Positions 8,637 through 17,109 are shown, counted from the first letter of the stretch. The stretch: 64,000 bases of DNA from SLRI01 sp964402505 (GCA_964402505.1 CAYOCP010000003.1:62001-126000); one strand, 5' to 3'. Program-made: numbers and translations. The notes: generated by a model from the letters alone, not told the origin.

Positions 8637-9539
8637 TCACTCGTCCTTCGGAGGCACCCTGTCCTCGGCCGCTCCGGCGCCCGCCGCCCCGGAATCGACC
8701 AGGGCACCGATCTCGGGAAAGGTCCGCGCTTGAACCAACTGATAGATTGTTGCAGACGTTTCTTCAACTGATCGTTTTGTCACGTCGATCTCGGGCCAGC
8801 CGTGCCGGGCGAACAGCCGGCGGGCGTAGCGCAGCTCCTCGCGCACGTGATCGAGCTCGGCGTAGCGGCCGCCGAACCGGCCCGCCTCGCCGCCTTCGAG
8901 GCCGAGCATCTGCTGGCGGTTGCGGCGGATGTGCATGAGCTGCTCGGGGTTGATGGTGAGGCCGACGATCAGCGGCCGGGTCAGCCGCTCCAGGATCGGC
9001 AATTGCGGCAGGTCGAGCACCAGAGGCACGTTGGCCGCCTTGATGCCGCGATGGGCGAGGTAGACGCAGGTCGGGGTCTTGGAGGTGCGCGACACGCCGA
9101 CCAGGACGACGTCGGCATCGTCGAGCTCCTCGGGGAACTGCCCGTCATCGTGCCGCATGGCGAAATCCATGGCGGCGATGCGCGAGAAGTAGTCGTCGTC
9201 CATGGCGTGCTGGCGGCCGATCTGCGGCCGGCCGGCGGAGCCGAGCAGGCCGGTGAGCGCGTTCATGACGGGATCGAGGACCGGCACGCAGGGCACGGCG
9301 AAGGCGCGGCAGCGCTCGTGCAGGAGAAAGCGCAGCTCCGGCGAGACGAGGGTGTAGATGACCATGCCGGGGAGGGCCTCGACGATGGTGAGCACCTTCT
9401 CGAGCTGGGTCCGGGTGCGCACGAAGAACCAGACATGCTCGACCGGCACGACATCCTCGAACTGGGAGACGGCGGCGCGGGCCACGGTGGTCACGGTCTC
9501 GCCGGTCGAATCGGAGATCAGATGGAGATGCAGACGCAC
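8637..9539 (-). CDS. ppsR: DUF299 bifunctional kinase/phosphorylase regulating PPDK or PEP synthase
   Basis: A cytoplasmic regulatory enzyme of the DUF299 family (PDRP/PSRP) that uses ADP and phosphate to inactivate and reactivate pyruvate phosphate dikinase or PEP synthase. It is 300 aa from a GTG at 9539 preceded by GAGGAA. Hallmarks are the N-terminal LHLISDSTGETV and the P-loop-like GVSRTSKTPTCVYLAHRG in the second half. Neither target enzyme is in the window, so PPDK versus PpsA cannot be assigned. In alphaproteobacteria this gene sits divergently beside hemE with the chromosome origin between them, exactly the arrangement here. Confidence 0.9.
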   Translation of the reverse strand: MRLHLHLISDSTGETVTTVARAAVSQFEDVVPVEHVWFFVRTRTQLEKVLTIVEALPGMVIYTLVSPELRFLLHERCRAFAVPCVPVLDPVMNALTGLLGSAGRPQIGRQHAMDDDYFSRIAAMDFAMRHDDGQFPEELDDADVVLVGVSRTSKTPTCVYLAHRGIKAANVPLVLDLPQLPILERLTRPLIVGLTINPEQLMHIRRNRQQMLGLEGGEAGRFGGRYAELDHVREELRYARRLFARHGWPEIDVTKRSVEETSATIYQLVQARTFPEIGALVDSGAAGAGAAEDRVPPKDE

Positions 9540-9965
9540 GGAACAGGCTTCCTCGCAGAGGCGGAACGGCAGCGGCGCCGGGGACCAGGCTGTGGACAGG
9601 GGCCGCGTTATCCAGAAGCGCCGACCGCCGGGCGATCATGGTCCCCGATCGGCCGGCTGTCGTCCAGCCTCGACTTGCGAGGCGGAGGGTCTTCCCCAGG
9701 GCGGCGGTACGCCCGGAAGCGGGGGTATTTTTCCCGGTCTTCTCCAGAGCGGGCGGAGGTGTCGTGCCAGGGGGCCAAGCCCTTCTGCCCCCGGGCTTCG
9801 CGAGGGCGTCGCGGGCGGCGGCGTGGCCCGATGTCCACAACCGGCCGGGCCGGCGGCGGAAACGGCGTCAATCGTGTTGATCCTCGGGGGATGGCTTCTA
9901 ATCCTCCTTCTCCACGGCCATACTACAACCTCCATCTTCTTTTTTCTTTTCAAGGTTAAGGAAGA
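9540..9965. other. Candidate chromosomal replication origin (oriC) in the DUF299-hemE gap
   Basis: A 426-bp gap between divergent genes with no convincing coding frame. It contains TTATCCAGA (9608-9616, one mismatch to the DnaA box TTATCCACA) and weaker matches CTGTCCACA on the minus strand (9591-9599), ATGTCCACA (9831-9839) and TTCTCCACG (about 9911-9919). An unusually AT-rich run rich in T and CTT lies at about 9895-9960, just before hemE, a possible unwinding element. The DUF299/hemE gap is the origin in Caulobacter and Rickettsia, and genes on either side mostly point outward. The synteny is strong; the box matches are individually weak. Confidence 0.7.
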
Positions 9966-10997
9966 GTGACGAAGAACCTTCTGCGCGCGCTTGGAGGCGA
10001 GCCGACCGAGCGGCCGCCGGTGTGGCTGATGCGCCAGGCCGGGCGCTATCTGCCCGAGTACCGCGCCCTGCGCAGGAAGGCGGGCGGGTTTCTCGAGCTC
10101 TGCTACCAGCCGGAGCTCGCCGAGGAGGTGACGCTGCAGCCGGTCAGGCGTTTCGGCCTCGATGCGGCCATCCTGTTCTCGGACATTCTCGTCGTGCCGG
10201 ATGCGCTCGGTGCCGAGGTCGGCTTCGTCGAGGGCGAGGGGCCGCGGCTCCGGCCCCTCGCCCATCGCAGCGATCTCGGGCGTCTCTCGACCGAGCGGCT
10301 GCACGAGCATCTGGAGCCGGTCTACGAGACGCTGCGCCGCCTGCGCCGCTCGCTGCCCGAGCCCGTGACGCTGATCGGCTTCGCCGGCGCTCCCTGGACG
10401 CTCGCTGCCTACATGGTGGAGGGCGGCGGCTCCAAGGATTACGGCCAGGCGCGCCGGCTGGCCCGGGTCGAGCCCCGGCTCTTCGCCGATCTGATCGGGC
10501 TTCTGACCAAGGCCGTCATCGCCTATCTCGAGCGCCAGGTGGCGGCCGGGGCCGAGGTGCTGCAGCTCTTCGACAGCTGGGCCGGCGTGCTGCCGCCGGA
10601 CGAGCGCGAGCGCTGGGTGAGCCAGCCCCTGGCGCGGATCGTGGCGGCGCTGGCGGAGCGTTGCCCGGACGTGCCGGTGATCGTCTTCGCGCGCGGCGTG
10701 GGCCCGGCCCTGGTCGATCTCGCCGCCGCCGTCCGGCCGGCCGGGCTCGGCCTCGATACGACCATCGAGCCGGCCTGGGCGGCCGCCCATCTGTCTTCCG
10801 GTCTCTGCCTGCAGGGCAATCTCGATCCGATGGCGCTGGTCGCCGGCGGCGATGCGATGCGCGCCGCCGCGGATCGCATCACCGCCGCCTGGCGTGGCCG
10901 TCCGTTCATCTTCAATCTCGGTCATGGCGTGGTGCCGGAAACGCCACCGGAGCATGTCCAGGATCTCGTTCGCCACTTGAAATCGAGCGGAGGCTGA
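9966..10997 (+). CDS. hemE: Uroporphyrinogen decarboxylase
   Basis: Decarboxylates uroporphyrinogen III to coproporphyrinogen III in haem synthesis, cytoplasmic, 343 aa. The signature PVWLMRQAGRYLPEYR is at residues 18-33 and a second motif, GFAGAPWTLAAYMVEGGGSK, at about 139-158; the catalytic Asp is in ILFSDILVVPDALG. The start is a GTG at 9966 preceded by AAGGAAGA, and the preceding DNA is AT-rich. It is followed by hemJ, another haem gene. The hemH gene often found between them is absent here. Confidence 0.96.
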   Translation: MTKNLLRALGGEPTERPPVWLMRQAGRYLPEYRALRRKAGGFLELCYQPELAEEVTLQPVRRFGLDAAILFSDILVVPDALGAEVGFVEGEGPRLRPLAHRSDLGRLSTERLHEHLEPVYETLRRLRRSLPEPVTLIGFAGAPWTLAAYMVEGGGSKDYGQARRLARVEPRLFADLIGLLTKAVIAYLERQVAAGAEVLQLFDSWAGVLPPDERERWVSQPLARIVAALAERCPDVPVIVFARGVGPALVDLAAAVRPAGLGLDTTIEPAWAAAHLSSGLCLQGNLDPMALVAGGDAMRAAADRITAAWRGRPFIFNLGHGVVPETPPEHVQDLVRHLKSSGG

Positions 10998-11011
10998 CCT
11001 TATAGTGGATT

Positions 11012-11030
11012 GCGTGGCGTTCGGCCACGC
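11012..11030. terminator. Perfect 7-bp hairpin after hemE
   Basis: GCGTGGC, loop GTTCG, GCCACGC, 15 nt after the hemE stop and followed by a C-run rather than T-run. It may be a weak terminator or an mRNA-stabilising stem-loop between hemE and hemJ. Confidence 0.35.
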
Positions 11031-11169
11031 GACCCCCGAGCAATGAGATGGTCTCCGGCGATTGGCGCACCGACGCTTTCTTCCGTCGCGAGACCGGTCT
11101 TTTTCTGGCGGTCGGCACGTGTCGTTCAGCGCATGGTGAACCGTCCTGGCTGACCTCGCTCTCTGGCTG

Positions 11170-11577
11170 TTGGCGCTGCACATCATGGCTTTCGCCGCCT
11201 GGATGGCGGCGATGTGGTATCTGCCGCGCCTCTTGATCTACCACGTGGATGCGGTGGTGGGCGGCGAGGCTTCGGCCACCTTCAAGGTCATGGAACGGCG
11301 CCTCTTGAAGGCGATCGGGACTCCGGCCATGGTTGCGACATTCCTATTCGGCCTCGCGCTCGCAACCGTGCAGGGTCAATGGGACCAGGGCTGGCTGCAT
11401 GCCAAGCTGGCGCTGGTTCTCGGCATTGCCGGCTGCCACGGGCTGGTGGCGCGGGACATCAGGCGGTTCGCCGCCGACGAGCGGCCACGGTCGGCTCGCT
11501 GGTATCGGGTCTTCAACGAGGTGCCGACCGTGCTTTTCGTCGGCATCGTCATTCTGGCGGTCTTCCGGCCGTTCTGA
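11170..11577 (+). CDS. hemJ: Protoporphyrinogen IX oxidase HemJ (UPF0093)
   Basis: A small integral membrane oxidase of late haem synthesis. The protein has four hydrophobic spans and the family pattern: an N-terminal LHI histidine followed by AWMAAMWYLPRLLIYH, then WLHAKLALV and a final RVFNEVPTVLFVGIVILAV. The start is uncertain. The essential first His must be included, but the only standard start upstream of it in frame is a TTG at 11170 with no ribosome-binding site; an in-frame CTG at 11146 is an alternative, and a stop lies at 11137. With the TTG it is 135 aa, slightly short. Gene order hemE-hemJ-rho supports the call. Confidence 0.85.
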   Translation: MALHIMAFAAWMAAMWYLPRLLIYHVDAVVGGEASATFKVMERRLLKAIGTPAMVATFLFGLALATVQGQWDQGWLHAKLALVLGIAGCHGLVARDIRRFAADERPRSARWYRVFNEVPTVLFVGIVILAVFRPF

Positions 11578-11654
11578 GGTCCGGGCGGGGCCTCTGGGGC
11601 TTTGAGCAAACGCAGCAATCGAGAACCGAGTTGATCCACGACACCGAGGACAGG

Positions 11655-13457
11655 ATGGCCGAGACGCCGCGCGACGACGCGAACGAGAAGTCGCCCGAGC
11701 CGGGCACGGGCGGGGAGAACGCGGCGGCCACGCCGTCCGACGGCAGTGATGGCCATGGGGGTGGCCCTGGAGACGGCAACGGCGGCGGCAACGGAACGCC
11801 GCCCGCCGAGGGCGAGCAGCGTCCCGCCCGCCGCAAGCGCACCCGCAGCCGGCCGGCCCGCCGCGTCGAGGACGACCAGCCCCTGCTGGCGGCGATCGAG
11901 GAAGGTGTCGCAAGCGACGACGGCGAGGACGACGTGATCGGCCTGCCCGCCGAGCTCTTCGGCATGGTGGAGGCGGAGGAGGCTTCGACGCAACCGGTGC
12001 GCGAGCCGCGGGAGCCACGCGAGAATCGCGAGCGTGCGGAGCGCGAACGGCCCCGGGAGCGCGAGCGGGCCGAGCGGCCGCGTGATCGCGAGCGCCATCG
12101 CGACAATGATCGGGACAGGGATCGGGAAAGGGATCGGGACAGGGATCGCGACCGCGATTTCGGCCGCGAGCGCGACTATCCCGAGGTGCGCTCGGATCTG
12201 CCGCCGATCAGCCTGACCGAGCTCAAGCGCCGGCCGGCCGCCGAGCTTCTGCGCTACGCGGAGGAGATCGGCATCGAGAATGCCAGCACGCTGAAGAAGG
12301 GCGATCTCGTCTTCGCCGTTCTGAAGGAGCTGGCGATGACCGGTGTGCCGATCACCGGCGACGGGGTATTGGAGATCCTGCAGGACGGGTTCGGCTTCCT
12401 GCGCTCGCCGGACGTGAACTACTTCGCCGGTCCCGACGACGTCTACGTCTCGCCTTCGCAAATCCGTCGCTTCGCGCTGCGCACCGGCGACATCGTCGAA
12501 GGGCAGGTCAGGGCGCCGAAGGAGGGCGAGCGCTACTTCGCGCTTCTGCGTGCCAACACGATCAATCTCGACCCGGTCGAGGTGGCGCGCCACCGGATCC
12601 ACTTCGAGAATCTCGTTCCCTACTTCCCGACCCGCAAGCTCAACCTCGAGGTGCTCGGCAAGAAGGACGTGAGCACGCGGATCATCGACATCGTCTGCCC
12701 GCTCGGCAAGGGCCAGCGGGCGCTGATCGTCGCCCCGCCGCGCACCGGCAAGACGGTGCTGATGCAGAACATCGCGACCGCCATCTCGACCAACCATCCG
12801 GAGGTCTACCTCATCGTGCTGCTCATCGACGAGCGGCCGGAGGAGGTCACGGACATGCAGCGGACGGTGAAGGGCGAGGTGGTCAGCTCGACCTTCGACG
12901 AGCCGGCGACCCGCCACGTCCAGGTGGCCGAGATGGTGATCGAGAAGGCCAAGCGTCTGGTCGAGCACGGCCGCGACGTGGTCATCCTGCTCGATTCCAT
13001 CACCCGCCTGGCCCGCGCCTACAACACGGTGGTGCCGAGCTCCGGCAAGGTGCTGACGGGCGGCGTCGACGCCAACGCCCTGCAGCGGCCCAAGCGCTTC
13101 TTCGGCGCCGCCCGCAACATCGAGGACGCGGGCTCGCTCACCATCATCGCGACCGCCCTGATCGACACCGGCTCGCGCATGGACGAGGTGATCTTCGAGG
13201 AGTTCAAGGGCACCGGCAATTCCGAGATCGTGCTCGACCGCCGCGTCGCCGACAAGCGCGTCTTCCCGGCGCTCGACATCAACAAGTCGGGCACGCGGCG
13301 CGAGGAGCTCCTGGTCGACAAGGCGACCCTGCAGCGCATGTGGGTGCTGCGCCGCATCCTCAACCCCATGGGCACCACGGACTCGGTCGAGTTCCTGATG
13401 GACAAGATGCGCCTCGCCAAGACCAACGACGAGTTCTGGGGCACCATGAACTCGTGA
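11655..13457 (+). CDS. rho: Transcription termination factor Rho with long disordered N-terminal extension
   Basis: A hexameric RNA helicase ending transcription, 600 aa from the ATG at 11655 (GAGGACAGG upstream); E. coli Rho is about 419. The conserved enzyme begins near residue 184 (PPISLTELKRRPAAELL), with the cold-shock RNA-binding domain at about 230-300. Walker A (APPRTGKT) is at 360-367, with LLIDERPEEVTDM and the Q/R-loop region after it. The extra N-terminus is Gly/Asn/Asp-rich (1-60), basic (about 57-71), acidic (about 71-112), then almost pure Arg/Glu/Asp dipeptides (about 115-175). The extension is expected to be disordered and might add RNA contacts or drive condensation; that is inference. 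Confidence 0.95.
   Translation: MAETPRDDANEKSPEPGTGGENAAATPSDGSDGHGGGPGDGNGGGNGTPPAEGEQRPARRKRTRSRPARRVEDDQPLLAAIEEGVASDDGEDDVIGLPAELFGMVEAEEASTQPVREPREPRENRERAERERPRERERAERPRDRERHRDNDRDRDRERDRDRDRDRDFGRERDYPEVRSDLPPISLTELKRRPAAELLRYAEEIGIENASTLKKGDLVFAVLKELAMTGVPITGDGVLEILQDGFGFLRSPDVNYFAGPDDVYVSPSQIRRFALRTGDIVEGQVRAPKEGERYFALLRANTINLDPVEVARHRIHFENLVPYFPTRKLNLEVLGKKDVSTRIIDIVCPLGKGQRALIVAPPRTGKTVLMQNIATAISTNHPEVYLIVLLIDERPEEVTDMQRTVKGEVVSSTFDEPATRHVQVAEMVIEKAKRLVEHGRDVVILLDSITRLARAYNTVVPSSGKVLTGGVDANALQRPKRFFGAARNIEDAGSLTIIATALIDTGSRMDEVIFEEFKGTGNSEIVLDRRVADKRVFPALDINKSGTRREELLVDKATLQRMWVLRRILNPMGTTDSVEFLMDKMRLAKTNDEFWGTMNS
12108..12155. repeat. 12-bp tandem repeats inside rho
   Basis: Four consecutive units of GATCGGGACAGG: units one and three are identical, unit two has one change, and unit four is degenerate. 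They encode the Asp-Arg dipeptide run of the Rho extension. A multiple of three keeps the frame, so copy number could vary between strains without destroying rho. Confidence 0.8.
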
Positions 13458-13482
13458 GCGCCGGTTCGCGCGGCAGGGCGTT

Positions 13483-14304
13483 CTAGCTCTTCGGATTGCC
13501 GCCGAAGCGGAAGGGCCCCGGATGGTCGCCGAGGTGGACGTGATGCGTCACCAGCCCTTCGGCCTCGGTCCAGCGGTGCAGGTGAAAGCCGGGCGGCTCC
13601 AGATTGAAGGCGGGCTCGCGGCCGTCGAGCCCGAGCTCGATCTGGTGCGCCACGCCCGGCGTCACGCTCACCGGCACGCCGTGCCAGCGGTAGAAGATGG
13701 ACCGGTGCACATGGCCGCAGACGATCCGCTCGATGGAGCCGGCGTGACGCTCGATCAGCCGGTCCAGGGCGGGGCTCGATCTGAGGCCGATGCGATCCAT
13801 GAAGGTGATGCCGGTGGCAGACGGTGGATGGTGGACCATGACGAGGATCCGCCGGCCGGCCGCCCGCTCGAGCTCCGCCTCCAGCCAGGCGAGGCGGCGC
13901 TCGCAGAGCTCTCCGTGTCCCTCACCCGCGACGAGGCTGTCGAGGGCGATCAGCCGGAGCGAGCCGAGATCGGAGGTGAACTGCCGAAAGGTGCTGCCGG
14001 CGCCGATCTCGGCGACGCCGGAGAGCGTCTCGAGCCCCTCGCGGTCGTCGTGATTGCCCGGCACGACGAAGACCGGCATCGGCAGCCGGGCGAGCTCCGG
14101 AAGGATGGCCGCATAGGCCTCCTCCTCCCCGTCATTGGCGAGATCGCCCGAGACCAGGACCGCATCCAGAGCCGGACGGAATGCGAGGAGCGTGTCGATC
14201 GCCGATCGCAGCATGGCGGCCGTATCGACGACGCCGGCGAAGATCACCCCGGGCGGGCGGATGTGGAAATCCGAGATCTGGGCGAAATGAAGGGGTCCGG
14301 TCAT
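13483..14304 (-). CDS. Calcineurin-like metallophosphoesterase, CpdA/Icc-like
   Basis: A 273-aa cytoplasmic metallophosphoesterase. All binuclear-metal motifs are in order: ISDFHI near the N-terminus, SGDLANDG, PGNHDDREG, MVHHPP and CGHVHRS. The best match is the CpdA (3',5'-cAMP phosphodiesterase) branch of class III phosphodiesterases, although some relatives act on other phosphodiesters. It overlaps the upstream quinone-reductase gene by 4 nt (ATGA), so the two are translationally coupled. A cAMP role would fit the adenylate cyclase at 28.2 kb and the cyclic-nucleotide-domain antiporter at 17.1 kb, but this is inference. Confidence 0.82.
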   Translation of the reverse strand: MTGPLHFAQISDFHIRPPGVIFAGVVDTAAMLRSAIDTLLAFRPALDAVLVSGDLANDGEEEAYAAILPELARLPMPVFVVPGNHDDREGLETLSGVAEIGAGSTFRQFTSDLGSLRLIALDSLVAGEGHGELCERRLAWLEAELERAAGRRILVMVHHPPSATGITFMDRIGLRSSPALDRLIERHAGSIERIVCGHVHRSIFYRWHGVPVSVTPGVAHQIELGLDGREPAFNLEPPGFHLHRWTEAEGLVTHHVHLGDHPGPFRFGGNPKS

Positions 14305-15281
14305 GGCAGGAGCACGGTCTGCCCGGTGGTCCGGCGGCCCTCGAGGGCCCGGTGCGCCTCGGCCGCCTCGACGAGCGGAAAGCGCTGGTTGACCTCGATC
14401 CTGACAACGCCCTTGCCGACCACGTCGATCACCTCCCGCGCGGCCGCCTCCAGCTCGGCCCGGGTGGAGGTGTAGCCGGCGATCGTCGGCCGGGTGACGA
14501 AGAGCGAGCCCTTGGCGGACAGGATGCCGAGATTGACGCCCTCGACGGCACCCGAGGCGTTGCCGAAGCTGACCAGGAGGCCCCTGGGCCTGAGGCAGTC
14601 GAGCGACATCGTGAAGGTGTCCTTGCCAACACCGTCATAGACGACCGGCACACCCCTGCCGCCCGTCAGCTCCCTGACCTTGGCCGGCACGTCCTCGGTG
14701 CGGTAGAGGATGACGTGATCGCAGCCATGGGCGCGGGCGAGCTCCGCCTTCTCCTGGCTGCCGGCCGTGCCGATCACGGTGGCGCCCAGATGCTTGGCCC
14801 ACTGGCAGGCGATGAGCCCGACCCCGCCGGCCGCCGCATGGAAGAGGATGGTGTCGCCCGGCTTCACCTCGTAGGTCCGGCGCAGGAGATATTGGGCGGT
14901 CAGACCCTTGAGCATCATGGCGGCCGCCACCTCGTCGGCGATCCTTTCGGGGATGGCGATCACCTTCTCGGCGGGGATCAGACGCTCGGTGCTGTAGGCG
15001 CCGAGCGGGCCGGTGCCGTAGGCGACACGTTGCCCGACCTCGAGCCCCTGCACGCCGTCGCCGACCGCCTCGACCACGCCCGCCGCCTCGAGCCCCGGGA
15101 CGAAGGGCAGGCCGGCGGGCGGCGGGTAGAGCCCCGAGCGGAAATAGGTGTCGATGAAGTTGAGGCCGATCGCGGCATGCCTGAGGCGAACCTGGCCGGG
15201 ACCGGGTGCGCCGACCTCCACCTCGGCCCGCTCGAGCACCTCGGGGCCACCGTGCCGTTCGACCTTGATCTGCATCGCCAT
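14301..15281 (-). CDS. qor: NADPH:quinone oxidoreductase (zeta-crystallin type)
   Basis: A medium-chain dehydrogenase/reductase without the catalytic zinc, 326 aa. The start chosen is the ATG at 15281, nine nt after GGAGG; an ATG three codons upstream lies too close to that site. The N-terminal GroES-like domain contains GLNFIDTYFRSGLYP and PFVPGLEAAGVVEAVG. The NADPH fold has HAAAGGVGLIACQWAKHLGATVIGT-like sequence, with the AAxGGVG motif of the quinone reductase group. It reduces quinones with NADPH in the cytoplasm. Its stop overlaps the start of the phosphoesterase gene; it is divergent from the DUF6489-like gene. Confidence 0.88.
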   Translation of the reverse strand: MAMQIKVERHGGPEVLERAEVEVGAPGPGQVRLRHAAIGLNFIDTYFRSGLYPPPAGLPFVPGLEAAGVVEAVGDGVQGLEVGQRVAYGTGPLGAYSTERLIPAEKVIAIPERIADEVAAAMMLKGLTAQYLLRRTYEVKPGDTILFHAAAGGVGLIACQWAKHLGATVIGTAGSQEKAELARAHGCDHVILYRTEDVPAKVRELTGGRGVPVVYDGVGKDTFTMSLDCLRPRGLLVSFGNASGAVEGVNLGILSAKGSLFVTRPTIAGYTSTRAELEAAAREVIDVVGKGVVRIEVNQRFPLVEAAEAHRALEGRRTTGQTVLLP

Positions 15282-15416
15282 GGGTAACATCCTCCGTTCG
15301 CTGGGCTTGGAGCTAGGCCGGATCGGTCCGGCTAGCAAGTTCCGCGCACATGACCGGTCGGCCTTTCCGGCCCAGGGGTGCGACGAGCCAGCGGCAGCAA
15401 CGACGGGGGAGTGGCC

Positions 15417-15710
15417 TTGAAGTTCAACATCGAGATCGAATGCACGCCGGAGGAAGCCCGGCATTTTCTCGGCCTGCCGGAGGTGGCGCCGATGCAGCAG
15501 CGGCTGATCGAGGAGATGGAGGCGCAGCTCAAGAAGACGGTGCGGGAGATGGACGGCAAGGCGATGCTCGAGCAGTGGTTGCCCGTCGGCATCAAGGGCG
15601 TTGAGCAGTTCCAGTCGATGTGGACCCAGCTCGCCGCCGCTGCCGCCGGCGTGCAGCGCAACCGCAAGCCGCATGACGAGGGTGGCGCTGACCAGCCCCG
15701 GAAGCGCTGA
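15417..15710 (+). CDS. DUF6489-like small conserved protein
   Basis: A 97-aa soluble protein of unknown function. I chose the TTG at 15417, six nt after GGGGGAG; the protein then begins LKFNIEIECTPEEARHFLGL, which looks like the conserved start of the alphaproteobacterial DUF6489 family. It continues with an amphipathic helical region (QQRLIEEMEAQLKKTVREMD) and ends in a WLPVGIKGVEQFQSMW segment resembling phasin/poly-hydroxyalkanoate-associated helices. Its tail overlaps the start of mnmE by 38 nt, suggesting coupled translation. The family assignment is from memory of its pattern, not from a search. Confidence 0.7.
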   Translation: MKFNIEIECTPEEARHFLGLPEVAPMQQRLIEEMEAQLKKTVREMDGKAMLEQWLPVGIKGVEQFQSMWTQLAAAAAGVQRNRKPHDEGGADQPRKR

Positions 15711-17061
15711 GAGCCCGCTCGAGGCCGAGGCTCGGCCGGGCGGGCGCCGGGCGACGATCTTCGCGCCGGCGACGCCGCCCGGCCGTTCGGCCGTCGGCAT
15801 CCTGCGGATTTCGGGCCCCGCCGCCGCTCTCGTCGCCGCGCGGCTCGCCGGCCGGGTGCCGCCGGCGCGCCGGCCGACGCTGGCGAGCCTTCGCGACCCC
15901 TCCACGGGCGAGCCTCTCGATTCGGCACTTCTTCTCTACTTTCCGGCGCCCGGGAGCAGCACCGGCGAGGACGTCCTGGAGATCCAGCATCACGGCGGCG
16001 CGGCGGTCGTCCGCTCGCTCGCCGATGCGCTCGGCGCCATGCCGGAGCTGCGGCCGGCCGAGGCAGGAGAGTTCAGTCGCCGGGCCTTTCTCGCCGGCAG
16101 GCTCGATCTGACCGCCGCCGAGGGAATCGCCGATCTGGTCGATGCGACGAGCGCCGCCCAGGCGCGGGCGGCGCTCCGCCAGATGGAGGGTACGCTCGGC
16201 GCGCTCTATGCCGCTTGGCGCCGCCGTCTCCTCCGCTGCCTCGCCCTGCTCGAGGCGGAGATCGACTTCGCCGCCGAGGAGGAGGTGCCGGAAGCGCGCT
16301 GGGCGGAGGTGGCACCCGATATCGAGGCCCTGCTCGCGGCGATCCGCGGCCACCTGCACGACGGGCGGCGGGGCGAGCGGCTGCGCGCCGGCCTCGTCGT
16401 CGCCGTGATCGGCGATCCCAATGTCGGCAAGTCCAGCCTCGTCAATGCGCTGGCGCGGCGCGAGGTGGCCATCGTGACTCCCTTTGCCGGCACCACGCGC
16501 GATGTGATCGAGGTGGCGCTCGACCTGGAAGGCCTGCCGGTGACCCTGCTGGATACGGCCGGTCTGCGGGCGAGCGAGGATCCGGTCGAGCGGGAGGGGA
16601 TCGCCCGGGCGCGCTCGCGGGCCGCTTCGGCCGATCTCCGGCTTCTGGTGCTGGACGAGCCGGGCGATCCGCGCCTCCGGGAGGCGGATGATCCGCTGAC
16701 GTTGCGCGTTCTCAACAAATGCGACCGGCATGGGGAGCTCGTGCTGCCGGACGGGTCCGTCGCGGTTTCGGCGCTGACCGGGGCGGGGCTCGAAGACCTC
16801 GCCCGGTTGGTCGCCGCTCGCGCCAGGAGCCTGCTGCCGGGCCCGGACGAGGTGCTGCTCACCCGAGCGCGGCACCGCGCGGCGCTCGGCGATGCCGCGG
16901 ATGCCCTGGATGGCGCCCTTCGGCTGGGGGCCGCGGGCGATCTCGGGCTGCTGGCGGAGGAGGTGCGGCTGGCGGCCCGGGCCATCGGGCGGATCACCGG
17001 CGCCTTCGGGGTCGAGGATATCCTCGATCTCGTCTTCCGCGAGTTCTGCATCGGCAAGTGA
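15673..17061 (+). CDS. mnmE: tRNA uridine-5-carboxymethylaminomethyl GTPase MnmE
   Basis: A GTPase that with MnmG modifies the wobble uridine (U34) of certain tRNAs. It is 462 aa from the ATG at 15673, inside the preceding gene. The N-terminal tetrahydrofolate-binding domain begins ATIFAPATPPGRSAVGILRISG; the G domain has G1 GDPNVGKSS, G2 TTRD, G3 DTAG and G4 NKCD; and the protein ends in the catalytic FCIGK, whose Cys is essential. The start is soft, since there is no strong ribosome-binding site and a GTG three codons later is possible. The usual partner mnmG lies downstream but is separated from it by an antiporter gene on the other strand. Confidence 0.95.
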   Translation: MTRVALTSPGSAESPLEAEARPGGRRATIFAPATPPGRSAVGILRISGPAAALVAARLAGRVPPARRPTLASLRDPSTGEPLDSALLLYFPAPGSSTGEDVLEIQHHGGAAVVRSLADALGAMPELRPAEAGEFSRRAFLAGRLDLTAAEGIADLVDATSAAQARAALRQMEGTLGALYAAWRRRLLRCLALLEAEIDFAAEEEVPEARWAEVAPDIEALLAAIRGHLHDGRRGERLRAGLVVAVIGDPNVGKSSLVNALARREVAIVTPFAGTTRDVIEVALDLEGLPVTLLDTAGLRASEDPVEREGIARARSRAASADLRLLVLDEPGDPRLREADDPLTLRVLNKCDRHGELVLPDGSVAVSALTGAGLEDLARLVAARARSLLPGPDEVLLTRARHRAALGDAADALDGALRLGAAGDLGLLAEEVRLAARAIGRITGAFGVEDILDLVFREFCIGK

Positions 17062-17075
17062 GGGGCAGGCGAAAT

Positions 17076-17091
17076 TGTTTCACGTGAAACA
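17076..17091. other. Perfect parS centromere site 1
   Basis: TGTTTCACGTGAAACA, a perfect 16-bp palindrome identical to the bacterial parS consensus. It lies in the 48-nt gap between mnmE and the antiporter gene. It is about 7 kb from the candidate origin and about 6 kb upstream of parB. ParB loads here to build the segregation complex. Confidence 0.96.
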
Positions 17092-17109
17092 CCGTCCGCT
17101 CGAGCGGTC

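Noticed and set aside
9540..9965. CtrA or IHF sites in the candidate origin
   Set aside because: I saw only one TTAA near 9956 and no spaced TTAA pair, and the best IHF-like match is off by one base, so neither is supported.
11048..11236. Small frame between hemE and hemJ
   Set aside because: It is Arg/Cys/Trp-rich with no motif and overlaps hemJ in another frame; not likely coding.
12108..12155. Tandem repeats as a CRISPR or regulatory array
   Set aside because: The units are 12 bp with no spacers and lie in frame inside rho, encoding its Arg-Asp run.
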